From Glandiceps talaboti (Eukaryota; Hemichordata; Enteropneusta; Spengelidae), in assembly GCF_964340395.1 (NCBI RefSeq), contig NC_135563.1, positions 19,391,651 to 19,455,650 on the forward strand: a stretch of 64,000 nucleotides of DNA, in the 5' to 3' direction. The notes beneath the pieces were generated by a model, which searched no databases, was not told the DNA's origin, and saw only the letters and a list, made by a program, of their open reading frames with translations. A program made the translations under genes and the position numbers. Shown here piece by piece: positions 40,701 through 53,400 of this stretch; position 1 is the first letter of the stretch; each line of letters opens with the position of its first letter.

Positions 40701-41824
40701 GAGAGGATTTATAAGGAAATCTGATCTGACAGTACACATGAGGTTCCACACAAAAGAGAAACCATTCCCATGTACGCAGTGCGAGAGAGCTTTTTCTCAG
40801 TCAGGTAAAATGGTCTCTTCAAATGACTGTTTTCTGTATGAATGTATGATAGGTAAACTGGTCTCTTCAAATGACTGTTTTCTGCATGATGCAAGATACA
40901 ATGTCAAGTACATGTACAATCTTCATGTAAACCAATCATTGCTCTTGTTACTTGCAAGTTTAGGTTTGTTCATGTGTTAAAAGTTTAGACATTTAGTATT
41001 GACATCAACCTTTCACTGAACAATAACTTTCTCAGGTTTGAGGATGTTCATATTTTGGAATATTCGAAATATACTTACATTTCACTTGTAATTCTTATTA
41101 TCATTTTGTGTGTTTTCCCCACTTACAGGAGATTTGAATCGACACATAAGAAGTGTACATACACATTCAGAGAGTTTAAAATGTGGACATTGTAAGAAGA
41201 AATACACCAAAGAGTCAACTTTGATTAGACATATGCAGACAGCACACCAGGATATTTTACAGACTGTAGCGTTAAAGTTACAAAAACAATCCAGGTAAAA
41301 ACTGTTAGTAACTGTACATAGCTTGTCTTTTAATGTGTGTATATAGATGAAGCAGACATATTTATCTGAAAATCTGTTGAGTGATATCCTCTTTGTAAAA
41401 TAAACATATAATGTCTAGAATGCCAGGCTAGTATGCACTATTATTGCAGCAAGGATGCATGTGCTGTGCAAGTCTTTTCACTATCACAACACACTGACAT
41501 AACTCGGGAACCTTTCTTGTCCGTCTCTCATGTATAACATTCCATTGTTTTTAAAAGTAATTCATAATGTTACTGAATGTTTAGGAATTTTGACTTCTTT
41601 CTCTGTATAAGTGAATTAAGGATAGGTTAGTAGATTGATGATTCTATTCCTTGCTTTGTTTTTGCAGTCAAACCATATCAACTGTCAACACAGACGCCAC
41701 CAGCGGTATCAGTACACAAGCTCACAACCAAGGCGAAAGTTCCACCCTCAATGTCATAGCACCTGTAAATCTATCTAAGCCTGAAAACTTTGACTTGAAA
41801 TTGGAAACAGCAAACAAATCATAG
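37772..41824 (+). CDS. Six-finger C2H2 zinc-finger protein, orthology not recognised
   Basis: Probable nuclear DNA-binding protein. Exons: 37772-37853, 38813-39628, 40212-40399, 40585-40804, 41129-41294, 41668-41824 (TAG); 542 aa. Residues 1-300 are low-complexity and rich in Ser, Thr, Gln, Asn and Asp, with repeated NQ/SQ-D-I motifs (AVNQADISQSH, TINQSDIGED, EVSQSQ). This resembles a transactivation region, but no domain is recognised. Then come six C2H2 fingers: MCQVCQKNF, FKCDLCSATF, YKCEYCSRTF, YRCNMCERGF, FPCTQCERAF and LKCGHCKKKY. Fingers 1-4 end H-x3-H; fingers 5 and 6 end in the wider H-x4-H form (RHIRSVH, RHMQTAH). Finger 5 is split by the exon 4/5 junction, where a duplicated donor could insert 16 residues. 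The last ~65 residues lack known motifs. Kozak context at the ATG is acceptable. Confidence 0.88.
37854..38812 (+). other. Intron 1 of the zinc-finger gene
   Basis: 959 bp with no exon and no repeat recognised. Confidence 0.7.
40805..40890 (+). repeat. 48-bp tandem duplication of the exon 4 splice donor
   Basis: GTAAAATGGTCTCTTCAAAT at 40805 recurs as GTAAACTGGTCTCTTCAAAT at 40853, followed in both by GACTGTTTTCTG. Both copies start with a good donor (CAG-GTAAAA and TAG-GTAAAC). The 48-nt offset is divisible by three and carries no stop in the exon 4 frame. Confidence 0.9.
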
Positions 41825-42651
41825 TATTGGACCGCCAACAATTGAAGCAAATGTGTATACAAAACTAATACCAGACATCTATCAACATCTCCATACACAT
41901 TTTTGTTCAAGGTACCTCTGAAATGACTGTAAAGTGGGTATTTAATTAGAAGTAGGTATTCTGCATAGGAAGATTCCTAACATTGACCTTGGCTTATGTT
42001 GGAAATCTATATTTAAACCTCAAGGTGATGTGAAGTTGTCATGCAATTTCTATCGACAACTATTTCATTTCAGTGAATGATTTTTCTTCTGTTCTGTTAT
42101 TGTGTGCTCTTCTTTAGCATTTGACATGGTGTACATGTTAAGGTGTAATGCACTTGTAAATAACTGCCAATCTTCAACAAGTATTTTACACATTTGGCAG
42201 TTCTTGTCAAAACATTTGGGTAAATTACCACTTTGAATCATCACCATCATCCGTAGTGTGTATACCAGTATAGGGGGCATGTGAAAATTCTACCTAATCA
42301 TGTGACTGTTAACTTTCCCTATAAGACAACATCGAACTGCGATACCTTTAGAGTTTTAATTTGGCAACACAGAATATACATTTTGTGTTTTCTGATCTGA
42401 CTTTGGATACATGAGTGACATATTTTTTGTGTGTGCAGTGAAGATAAATTGTATCATTTTTATATGTGTGTGCTATCAGTATCTGTATATTGTTAATGCA
42501 GATCATTGTTTGCAGCATACTGCCTAATTGACTACAACATATTGATACTTTCATATCTTGGTATGTATTTTGTCCATTGAGTTATCATGCACGCTATATG
42601 TTAGTTACTAGTAGATAGAAGTATTAACTTCACCATTGATTGTACAGCAGT

Positions 42652-42657
42652 AATAAA
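42652..42657 (+). terminator. Candidate polyadenylation signal 1 of the zinc-finger gene
   Basis: AATAAA, about 830 nt after the stop codon, inside unit 1 of the tandem duplication. Confidence 0.4.
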
Positions 42658-43007
42658 AAGTTCTTGTATCACGACCAAGGTTTCTTTTACTATTTGCGAG
42701 TAACATTTCACCTGTTCAGATTGACAGACTTTGTCAAACTGTTGTTCAAGAATGTTTTACTATGTCCAGCAGATAGTAGATTTTTCACATACAACTATGA
42801 TAGACTAAACTGAGGTTTATTGTCAAACTACATTTAGCTGAATTTGTGTGTGCTATCAGTATCTGTATGTTGTTAATGCAGATCATTGTTGCATTATACA
42901 TGTATAAAGCAGCATACTGCCTAATTGACTCTACAACCTATGATACTTTCATATCTTGGTACATGTATTAACTTCGCCATTGATTGATATAAAGACTGTA
43001 CAGCAGT

Positions 43008-43013
43008 AATAAA
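43008..43013 (+). terminator. Candidate polyadenylation signal 2 of the zinc-finger gene
   Basis: The second copy of the same AATAAA with identical flanks, created by the tandem duplication. Confidence 0.4.
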
Positions 43014-43626
43014 AAGTTCTTGTATCACGACCAAGGTTTCTTTTACTATTTGCGAGTAACATTTCGCCTGTCCAGATTGACAGACTTTGTCAAACAGTTC
43101 TTCAAGAATTGTTTACTATGTCCAGCAGATAGTAGATTTTTCACATACAACTATGATAGACTAAACCTCATAATATATTTACTTCATTGTAATAACCCCA
43201 GTGGATGTTATTGTCAGACTACATTTAGATGAATTTTCACTATTTTGTCCTAATTATTCCCCCATTAAAATTTCACCAAACCTTCACTGGAATTGATTTG
43301 ATCCTTGTAATTAACTGAGTATAGATAGTCATTGGTATTATTAACGCATTGACGTGATGTTTGTATGTAACCAATACAAACAGTCCAGAGTACTGATTTC
43401 ATCTACAAATTATAATTTTGTTAATGCTGACACAGTTTGATTACTTGACAATCATACAGACTTCGGCAAGTAAATGAACAAAATATTATACGGAGAAATA
43501 TTTTCAGTGACAATTACGAGGGCTTACATGTAATAATAGATTGTGTGTCATACAAAATCCATTCCGATTATGAAAGACTCCAATCAGACTTTTTCTACTT
43601 AAGAAATAATTTATTTGTGTACACAT

Positions 43627-43800
43627 CAAACCAAAAGTTCATGGTATCGTATTATAACTGTAGTTAAACCACCACATCAGAGAATAGATGGAATTGTGTT
43701 ATAGTGGTAGGTAAAGTACACAACACTCTATCTACACATCAGACAGAAAGTACATGGCATTGTGTTATAACAGTAGTTAAAGTACATAACATATTATGAT
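43627..43800. repeat. Three-copy ~58-bp tandem repeat
   Basis: Three diverged units starting CACATCA, each with (T)GGAAT/CATT-GTGTTATA and AGTTAAA/GGTAAAGTAC. The best-preserved block is ATTGTGTTATA-(C/G)-AGT. Confidence 0.7.
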
Positions 43801-44390
43801 ATCATAGCTTGTGACCACTGATTAAAATACAGAATCTACTTAAAATCTGTGTGCATGTGACAGCAATTGTAAATATGTAGTTTGTATCTTCATATGATTA
43901 GCATGTCAATTCTCTGTATTTCCAGATCCAAGCATAAACCTGTAGATGAAACATAAAAACAAAATAACTGTACATTATCTAGATTGTTACTAGGGGAATA
44001 TTACTTGTTTCTTGTCAGGAATCTGGATATTTTTTCCAGAGTTTACACTCTTGGCATTAAAATATTGATTCTAAATGTAATTTTTATCGTTCAGTACTTT
44101 GTTGATGACAAATTATGTGAATGTGCATAGCAATTTCCCCCCTGTACAGATTTGTCTTCCCCATCCATAGCAGATTACCCAACCCATCCACAGTAAATTC
44201 CCAAAACTCCTCAACATTAAATGCCCCAAAACCTATCCAAAGCAGATATCCTTGATTCACTCACAGCAGATCATGTGCAAAACCCATGTAAAACCCCACA
44301 ACCCATTTCTATCCTCATTATACAACTTAAATATTAACATTGGAACATTGCAAAACAAAATTGGCCAGAATCGAGAATTTAATTATTCAT

Positions 44391-44396
44391 TTTATT
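44391..44396 (-). terminator. Candidate MMS19 polyadenylation signal
   Basis: AATAAA on the minus strand, 80 nt downstream of the MMS19 stop codon. Confidence 0.55.
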
Positions 44397-44475
44397 TTAA
44401 TCTTTGGACCTGAAAATTTTCCCTGAGAGAAAGACTGGAGGTTTGAAGATAGCGCCCTATATGTCTCATTATCCC

Positions 44476-47400
44476 TTACCATTCATTCCTGGCAGTCACT
44501 GCTTCTCTCCTGACAAATCTCTTCCTGTCATCCAAGATAGGACCTAGTTGACGTAAAACATTCTTTTGGTGTGGATATACCTACAACAGAATCAAGAGAT
44601 AGTGTAACCAATACAATACATATATAACCATAGATTCCATAGGCTAATGTATTGTATCAGTCTGTTTAGAAAATGTACTCATCTGGGTTTTATCATAAAT
44701 AATGTTTGTATATACACTCTCTACACTGAGAGTTGCACAGCAGTATCGATAAATTTGTTGAAGCAATGTTGGTAAATGTGGAGGTATTTCTGTTATCAGA
44801 CCATATGGCATAGGAGTGTCACATTGTATGACTTGAAGCATTTGACAAGATATAGACATTTCAGGACCAACCAGTCCCAACAGCTTTATAACTATAAATT
44901 CTCCATGGTTTTCAACATTTTTGTTTCTACTATAGAAATCTAAAAGATATTTATTGGTTACTTACAGTATGGTGTGGTAGTGTTGTAAGAACTCCTACAC
45001 ATTTCAATGCTGCTATTCTCACTTTCTGTACAAAAAGGATAAAGAAACCTTCAGTATTTCATCAACTTTTGTGAGCTTTCAATTTTAAGATTCAACCAGC
45101 CCTAACAGCTTTATAAATACACTCATTCAATCCTAGAATAACAATTGAATATCTTTTACATATTGATTTTTTTTCCATAATTCATAAAGGTAGTTCCTGT
45201 ACGCTGTTGACTGAGTACTAAAAGCAGTGTAAAGTTATTACCCATGGCACAGACCTATAGTGGTACAACTGATATTTCAACTCCATGTAAGAGTATACAA
45301 TGATTGTTGTAATGGACTGCACTATATAAAATCCTTCACATGACAATCTCTGTCTGTCCTGTCAGGTCCCCATTACACAATTGGGTTCTATCAAAACAGT
45401 GTTACTTACCATACTCGGTTGATATGAACTCAACTTGAGAAGCTGTGGGAGTAGCGAGTCCATCTCTTGAGCAATAATAGCTGGAGCATTGTGTACCAAT
45501 GAATATAGCGTATTCATTGTTGACAGGGTAAGACTTGCTTGCTGACAGTACAGGGACTGCACCAACATTGGAATCAATGGTGGCAGTTCACTTAGAAGGA
45601 CTTGTTTTGGTATAAAATGTAGAAGATGGGACAGTGCACTCAGGTAGTGTGGTTTCTTATCTGTGGATATAGTAAATAGATGGATCAAACCAAACGTTAG
45701 CGTATAAGATATGTCATGTCATTCTGTCCAAACTGTCTGCTCTGGGGTTGGCCAAAGCAACTGATTCATTTAGAAGGCAAACTGATGAATGATTTGACAT
45801 GTTAAACTGTAAGGGATTTTGAACATCAAATTTTGGTCTGTCACAAGAAATTGCTGTGCATGCCACACCAGGTGTGTTTCAAATTGACTTAGAGGGCAAA
45901 CTGATTGAGTATTTGATGTGTTGAAACATAGACCCAGAGGGTTGAAACTACCGGTACACTGTATGGGATTATAGGGAACACCAAGTTTTGTTGTAAAACA
46001 AGAAAGCATTTTGCATGCTGCATCATTTGTGTTGACTTAGAGTACACACTGGTAGTCATAGTACTTTAGATCATACCTGCACTAGTCTTTTCATAGCCTT
46101 GGACAACCTTTGGTAGTGTTATCATAAAGAATCTCTGCCTGTACATCATTTTGATATCTGCATGCATGTCTTTGTTCAACACATCTGTACTATCATCCAG
46201 TATGATATAGAATCCATCAGCTGACACTTGTCCAAGCTCCGAGTCTTCAAACATTTCTACCAATTTGGTTGTCATATCATTTGACTTGGGGTGTGCCCTC
46301 AGGACAAGAGATTTAGTTAACTGAAATATCAAAAAATCGTGTTTGAGTATTTTGTTACATATGCATCAATGACTACTTGCACGGGTGTACACATGTACTA
46401 GTGGTATTCCCGTTTTTACACTACAATGTATTTTGATTATAAAGTGATTACATTACACAGACACTGCTCTCATGCGGTTTTTGTCTATCAAAGCTTATCA
46501 AAACAACGGGTGCCACAGTCATATATTGGTGGCTCAAGAAATGAAGCATATAAAAGACCCTGGTAATCGTCAGATCACAGATAACCATTTTTTTCTACTT
46601 TTGGTGACATTGTTGACTGCTTAACGATACCATGGTTACAACTGTATGTATTACACATACATGTACATTATTTATATTACTGTCTCTTGTACACTACTTG
46701 GATCATAAGAATTGAGTTTCAAAGACATTTCAAATCATTTTATTATCGTAAGTATGGTTAGAAAAGTCATATTATTACTATCCATAATCATTCTATAAAA
46801 GTATATATTGGTCAAAAAAGTATTTATTCTTACCCATAACCAGAATGTTAATGCTCTGAGTCTGGCTTCACTATTCTGATCAGATATTTCATCCTGTAGC
46901 AGTTTCCATGACGACTGTATTGATTTATCAAGTAATTCATTCAATTCATCGCCTGAAATAACCAGATATTTAAAACAATGGTTAGTACATTCATGTGAAG
47001 ACAAGAAATCTGAAAATGAACATTCTCTATAAAGAGACCACATAGAACATAACAGCTAACGATCACACTTTCTATTGTCATAAAGGGAGGAGATTGGGCA
47101 TGGGAGCCAAAGTAGTAATTTTGCATTTTTAAAGCATCTCAAAGATATAAATCTTTGTTACTGTTCAAGAAAAGGCCAACCCATTCTCAGTTAAAATCAA
47201 TAAAAAAATTCATGAGTCACAACACAAATTTTAAAGTAGAGCTCAAAATGATATCGAAACTAAGCCATTTTAGAATCCAATATGGCCGCCAAACCCAATA
47301 TGGCCACTGAATAATGTGTTAAATGTATGAGAAAATAACACTGTTTATTTCCTTGAAAACAAAATGGTGGACATCACCTTTCTTTCACTATTTCAAATGG

Positions 47401-50400
47401 ACGAAAAACTAGCTCCCATATGACAAAGTTTGAGAAAATTTTAAGAACTGCAGTCCTTAGGGAAATTAGTCCCCAAGGTACAGTCTACCATAAAAATAAT
47501 TTAAATATGTTGCGTTATGATGTAGCTTTAGTGTGATACATCCTGTAGTAAAGGTACAGTTATTCTTTGATGACTGGAAGCTACTGATATGTTACAAATA
47601 TTACTGTAGCTAAGTGTACAATGTGCAAAACACATTGACCAATATTATATCTGACATGACATGGACAGTATACAAACCTTGTGTTATTTTGTTGACTAGA
47701 CCTGCATAACACTTGGCAGATGACACATATGTCAGTTGGTGATCACAATACAGTGATAAGGACAACAAACGGTCCAACAGTGAAATAACTTTTGTAATAT
47801 TTATAGAACATTGAACAGAACAGATGATGGACATCATAAGACTCACTAATTGTGTTTGTTGCCATGGTGATTTCACCTAGAAACAAAGAAAACATGGCAT
47901 TGTTGATGAGATGTAAAGAGCTGAAGATAAGCAATTTGTTGTATATTCAAGACTCCTGCTCAAAGTTTTTATTTCAAGTTTAAATTAGAGTTGAACTGTT
48001 GACAGAAATATAAGTAGCATGCCCATTACATGAAAGGCTCAACAGAATTTTTGTTGAAAATATGTTAATTTCTGTAAAATTACATCATGAAATTGTTTAA
48101 ATTAGAAATAAAACATAATAACTCTGAACTAGCCAAGAATGTAAATGTATTGTTGTTAAATTAATATGATTACTTGGAAAAGATGATTTTCTAAGAATCC
48201 GATAATACTGAACTATTCCAGTCCTCACTTACCCAGCCATGTGTTGCTCCAAAACAATTCCTAGTTACCAAAATGAAAAATCTTATATCTTTCTGATAAC
48301 TGCCATTTTGTCTGTACTGAGTATAGACAGTCTAAAAGGCCAAGGACCCACTTTCAACTTTAACATGATATGGTTGTACTTACCTCAAGTGGCCTAAATG
48401 GTATGTTTACATTCATCAAATCTACACTGGTCAAGTCTCCATCTAAAAACAATGACATTGTCTTTCCTATCCATTCAGAGGCTAACCTGAAAGTAAATGA
48501 GACAACTATCTGACTTGGATGTTAGAAACATTTATACGGCTCACAGTATTTGAAATATGAGCAGAAGAAAGGCTAAATTTCACTGAGTTGCAAAAGACAT
48601 TTGATATGGGTTCTCATCTAAAATTACATTCAAACGTATCTAATGGTTTGATCAAATATCAAAGACCTTGCCAATACAAACTTTGTTCACCCAGCTAACA
48701 TAGTGGTTATTGAAGTGTGACCCTGACAACGCATGAGTTGTGTATCCATGTTTTGTTTAAGTTTGGAACTAAGTGCGTCAATAATTTATCCTGGTATATT
48801 TCAGCAAAGCAATCAGCCTTTTTCAACATACAACACTTTTAATTGCTGAATTCTAATACATGGGTTGTGAACACACCCCATGATTTGCGGCTCCTGTAAC
48901 AATCACACTCACCTGTCATCTAGGATATGAGTAATATTTCTACATATACATGCTATACTATTCACACTTCTCTCCTCTTGTAGTATACAGTTCTTAGAGT
49001 CTTTAATGGAATGATCAACTGCAATATGTAGTAGTTGAGGCATAAGTGTCAGATGAAAGAATTGTAGACACTGGTCATTTTCCAAGTTTGCAGAAACAAT
49101 ACAGTTGATACAGTGTAGACAGCTGACGGCTTTATCACAGCCACTCTCTGTATTTGCTGTAAAGAAATCGAATGATAAAAATTATCACACAGGATATCAC
49201 ATGCAAACAGCCACATTGCAATAAATGAGCATGATAGCGGGTACATGAACTAATAGAATGGATGCATTCCTGAGTTAATCTGAATATTTTTTCTAATATA
49301 TATCTACATGATTGATGTGATCATGGTGTTTTTTGTTTGATTTGTACATCTGGTGATTGTAAACATAAAAGTTATAGCAAAATAATTCTAGTATTGTAAT
49401 TAGTTGTCCAATAACAGCAGAGAAAAGAATAATTTTTCTTCAAAGGTTTAATTTTGAAGCAAACCCTCTGACATACCTTCATTCAACTTCAGCAAGTAAT
49501 CAATCATGGCTGGTATGGTTGCCATGACGATATCTGGATGGACAGCTAAACTGGCCAATGAACTCAACAGGCTTTCTGCTGTTGCTTGGTGTGACCTTTG
49601 ACCTACAGTGGTATCCATTTCTGTCGGATTTAGAAAACATTTCAATCAACTACTCAAATCTAATATTTGTGTTTTATATCATCAATCTGTGAATTAAATG
49701 ACATCACAAATTGTCAAACAATTTATATACAAATCACCGTTTTAACTTCAAGTGATTTTATTCTTGTTTTTTCCTTTTCTTCCACCAACAACCATTACAG
49801 AAAGTGTCCTTTCAGTAAGTTTTCAAACAAATTGTGATTCAAAAAATATTCTTACAGTAAACTTACACTATTAAGATTTAAACTAAAAGGTTCAGAAGTC
49901 AATTCAATATACCTTTGTCTCAATGTAGTATGAACCTCAGAAATCAAAATCATATAAATGTTTGCTCTTCCTTTGTTCAAGAAGACTGCAACCAATCTCG
50001 TTAAAATCAGGGAAAAAATCAGAGGTTGCCATAATAATATTTGAAACAAAGGTCAAAACAATACCAGCCATTTTTCAATCCAATATGGCCACCAAATACT
50101 GTTTAAAATCATTGGAAACTTAAAGCTTGTCAATTTCCTTGAAAACAAGATGGTGAAACCCTAAATTTCTTTTATTGATACAAAAGGTCCAGGTTTTCAA
50201 ATGACTAAGTTTGGAAAGATTGTAAGGACTTAGATTTTCAGCGAACTTGATCCATGAGGTGCATTCTACCTTATAATGTGGTATCAATGTGAACATTTGT
50301 GAGAATAAACATTAAAACTGACCTGACTTCAATTCATTCAACAGTACAGGAAATACCTTGTCTTTAATTAGAGTAGGGAATTCTGATGCCATGAATACCA

Positions 50401-53400
50401 AGGCTGCAACAGCCTCTGACCTGTACAACAAAAAACAAACATGCATGGAGAGAGACTTTACTTGGAGGACAGATGGAATAATAGTTGATATGTTTATAAA
50501 GTAAAATCAAATCTAATATGTTCAATTATTGTATGTAGTCTGTGTGAAGGCAAATTATGTATCAAATGATTTTTCATATCTGTCTTTCGCCATCCCTAGC
50601 TCTCTTGGGCTGTCTGTCTTTCCCTCTGTCTCTCTTGCTGTGTCTTTCCCCATCCCTAGCTCTCTTGGGCTGTCTGTCTGTCTTTTGTTTCATGTTTGTC
50701 TGTCTGTCTGTCCCGCTGTTTCTCTTGCTGTCTGTCTTTCCCCATCCTGAGTTCTCTTGGTCTGTCTGTCTGTTCTTGTTTGTCTGTCACCCTCTGTCTG
50801 TCTCCATTTCTTCTCCTATCCTCTCTCTCTCACTAATATTTTCTTCGCTAAATAACAAATCGTGAGTAGACTGGCAACCCCATCAAGCAAACAAAATACA
50901 GAAATAATTTACCTGACTCTGGCAACCGAGTCTTGAAGTATAATGTTAGTCAGATGTTGAGCTGTTATATCTTGTTCCTTACTCCCTATCATCCCTTTCA
51001 GTGACATCATACCAACCATTCCACTTATTGCGATACATTTCAACTGCATATCCTTCTCACTGAGTAGTGATAATAATAATACAACTAGGGAGTCCTTGTA
51101 TGGTAACACTGGGCTAGGGGTGTCTTCTGTAAATGTGCAGTCTCTGCAAACTTTGATAAATTCAAGTGTAATGTTCAGGATGGTAACTCGAACATTATTC
51201 TGTTGGAAAAAAATTGGAAAAATAGTATTGTTACTTCTTTTCCATGACTAATGCAGTTACTGTAATAGGAAATGAACGATTCGGTCATCTTTCATTTTTG
51301 TGTTGATATTAGACTGTAGAGGGCGCTAGTTAGCAGATACATCCAAAAAGATTGCTTACTTGGGTATGTTTGTGAAATTGTTCCAGCATTAATGGCAAGA
51401 TGGTACTCAACACTTTATAACAGGCAGGATATGAAGCACTAGCAGCTGACAGCAGAATTCTTGCTGTGGGCCACATTAATTTTAACTGTGGTTCACACAA
51501 ATGACGATTACAATCTGAAATATAACAGAAAAAAATTTGATAAAAAAAAAGAAGAAGAGAAGGTATGAATTTTCCATGAAGCATATATTCACATTATTAA
51601 TATGAAGACATATAAGAAGAAATATACATATTATTTGTAACTTAGGGGGTGCAGCAGACCATCTAAGTGAGTGCTTCTAGTTGATAGTCATATCCCTCAT
51701 CAAATTCACTTTTTACAATATGATGGTGTGTGTTTAAAAACAAATGAAGGTAAACAAGGGACAAGACATGAAAAGCTGATCTAGGTAAAGAAATCTTGGC
51801 CCAGAGTGAAACAGCCACTAACACTTTTAATATTTCTCAAGTATGTGTAAATACATTTCAAATAGATTCAGTTGTTGCATATCTAGTGAGAGCACAATTC
51901 TTTTAAACCAAAGGACACGAAAAGAGAAGAAACCAGAATTTACCATTCAATATTGTTCCTAAATATTCATCCAAATTAGCAGTAGACTTGGTGGCATCAA
52001 TGACACCATTAGATAATGTCTTGATGATGGCATGTAGACAACTCAATGGAGCCTTCTCTGTTTCTTCATCAATTGCCTGGAAGGTCTGCAAACATTGCAA
52101 AAACACATTCAACATTTATCCTGTGAGGTTAAATTAGAATCACTCGGGGATATATGGATTACTTGCAGTCAAATTTGCATGTATGTCATGAAAATAACAA
52201 CCAATCATGGCATTTCACAAAAAGAAAAGAAAAAAGTTTCAGTATAATACCTCTAGTCTGATTGATGTCCATAGTGCTGGTAAAAAGGCTGCAAGTTCTT
52301 CAACACCATAAATTTCACTGCATGCTGCTAAAGTTTGAAAACAATCTACTTTGGCACTACGTACATCTGATGATAACTTCTCCATGATTAGTGGTAGACA
52401 GAGCTAGAATAAAGAGACACTAGTCAGTGTATTCAGAGGAAACAAAAGACAAGTGTAGAACAGTAGCCATCAATGGTTGATAATATGAATGAGGGTCATG
52501 TTAGGGGATCTAACCCCACTCCTTTCATTGAATATAAATATATGTCTATTGTAGTCAGTTCTACATCATTGCCAAGCATGGCCAATAAAAATGACAGTTA
52601 CACAAGGGGTCTAACTCTATTCCTATCCTTAACCATGACTCCCTAGCTTGAATATAAATGTGTGTCTGTTGTACAGTCAGTCCAATGTTCTACATTCCTG
52701 CAATGCATAGCCAATACAAATCAGGTTTATGCTAGGGGGTCTAATCCGACTCCTACCCTTAACATAAGGACATTTTCTAATGATTATGGTAAAGCAAAAT
52801 GTGTTTTTCAACCAACCATTCATGCACAAATCATTTTGTAAACAAATTTAGAGTTTTGTTTGATAATAACATTACATTTAATCTAAGTTACCTTTGCAAA
52901 CTTGGGTGAGGAAGCAAGACACTTCCTCAAAGCAAGCACTAACTCTTCTCTTGTTATGCCGTAGGGGTCATTGGGAGGTGGTGTGAAGTCAATAGGAAAA
53001 TAGCTAGACATCACTTCATATAAATCCTCCACAAACAAATCTATAAGAACAGAAATAAGACAAACATTTACACTGTGTTCTAGCAAAACATTTACAGTTG
53101 CCACTCTTTGCACAGACCTATAGTGGCACAATGGCTATAATATGTTTTCAATTTCCTGGGAAACATTGAATGATACAACTAAGCACTTGGGAGTACATTA
53201 TATATCAAACATAAAAACATCTATCCTACCAGATCTTCATTTAATCATGGGTTTACGGGGGCAAAAATGTCCACATTTATTGGTACAAATGTAAGTTGTG
53301 TGCAATAATTGATATGCAGGGTAATACAGTCTATATTTACCTATTGGTAGGTTGTATACAATAGTTGGTATACAGTGGAATATAATCATCAGATTTCTAG

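Larger units (their letters stand above)
42464..43236. repeat. ~380-bp tandem duplication downstream of the zinc-finger stop
   Basis: Unit 1 (42464-42844) and unit 2 (42845-43236) both start TGTGTGTGCTATCAGTATCT and end AACTACATTTAG-TGAATTT or a one-base variant. Shared blocks run through CAGCATACTGCCTAATTGAC, AGCAGTAATAAAAAGTTC and AGCAGATAGTAGATTTTTC. The units differ by small indels and scattered substitutions. Confidence 0.92.
41825..44475. other. Convergent region between the zinc-finger gene and MMS19
   Basis: No coding exon recognised. Holds a ~380-bp tandem duplication (42464-43236) with a duplicated AATAAA, a three-copy ~58-bp repeat (43627-43800), a degenerate CCCAACCCATCCA-type repeat (44160-44310) and the probable MMS19 polyadenylation signal (44396-44391, minus strand). 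Confidence 0.65.

Noticed and set aside
44644-44880. 78-residue minus-strand frame between MMS19 exons 20 and 21
   Set aside because: It would break the conserved junction between LPHHT and VYPHQKN and has no similarity to MMS19.
50529-50865. Leu/Ser/Cys-rich frames
   Set aside because: Derived from a pyrimidine-rich tandem repeat in an MMS19 intron.
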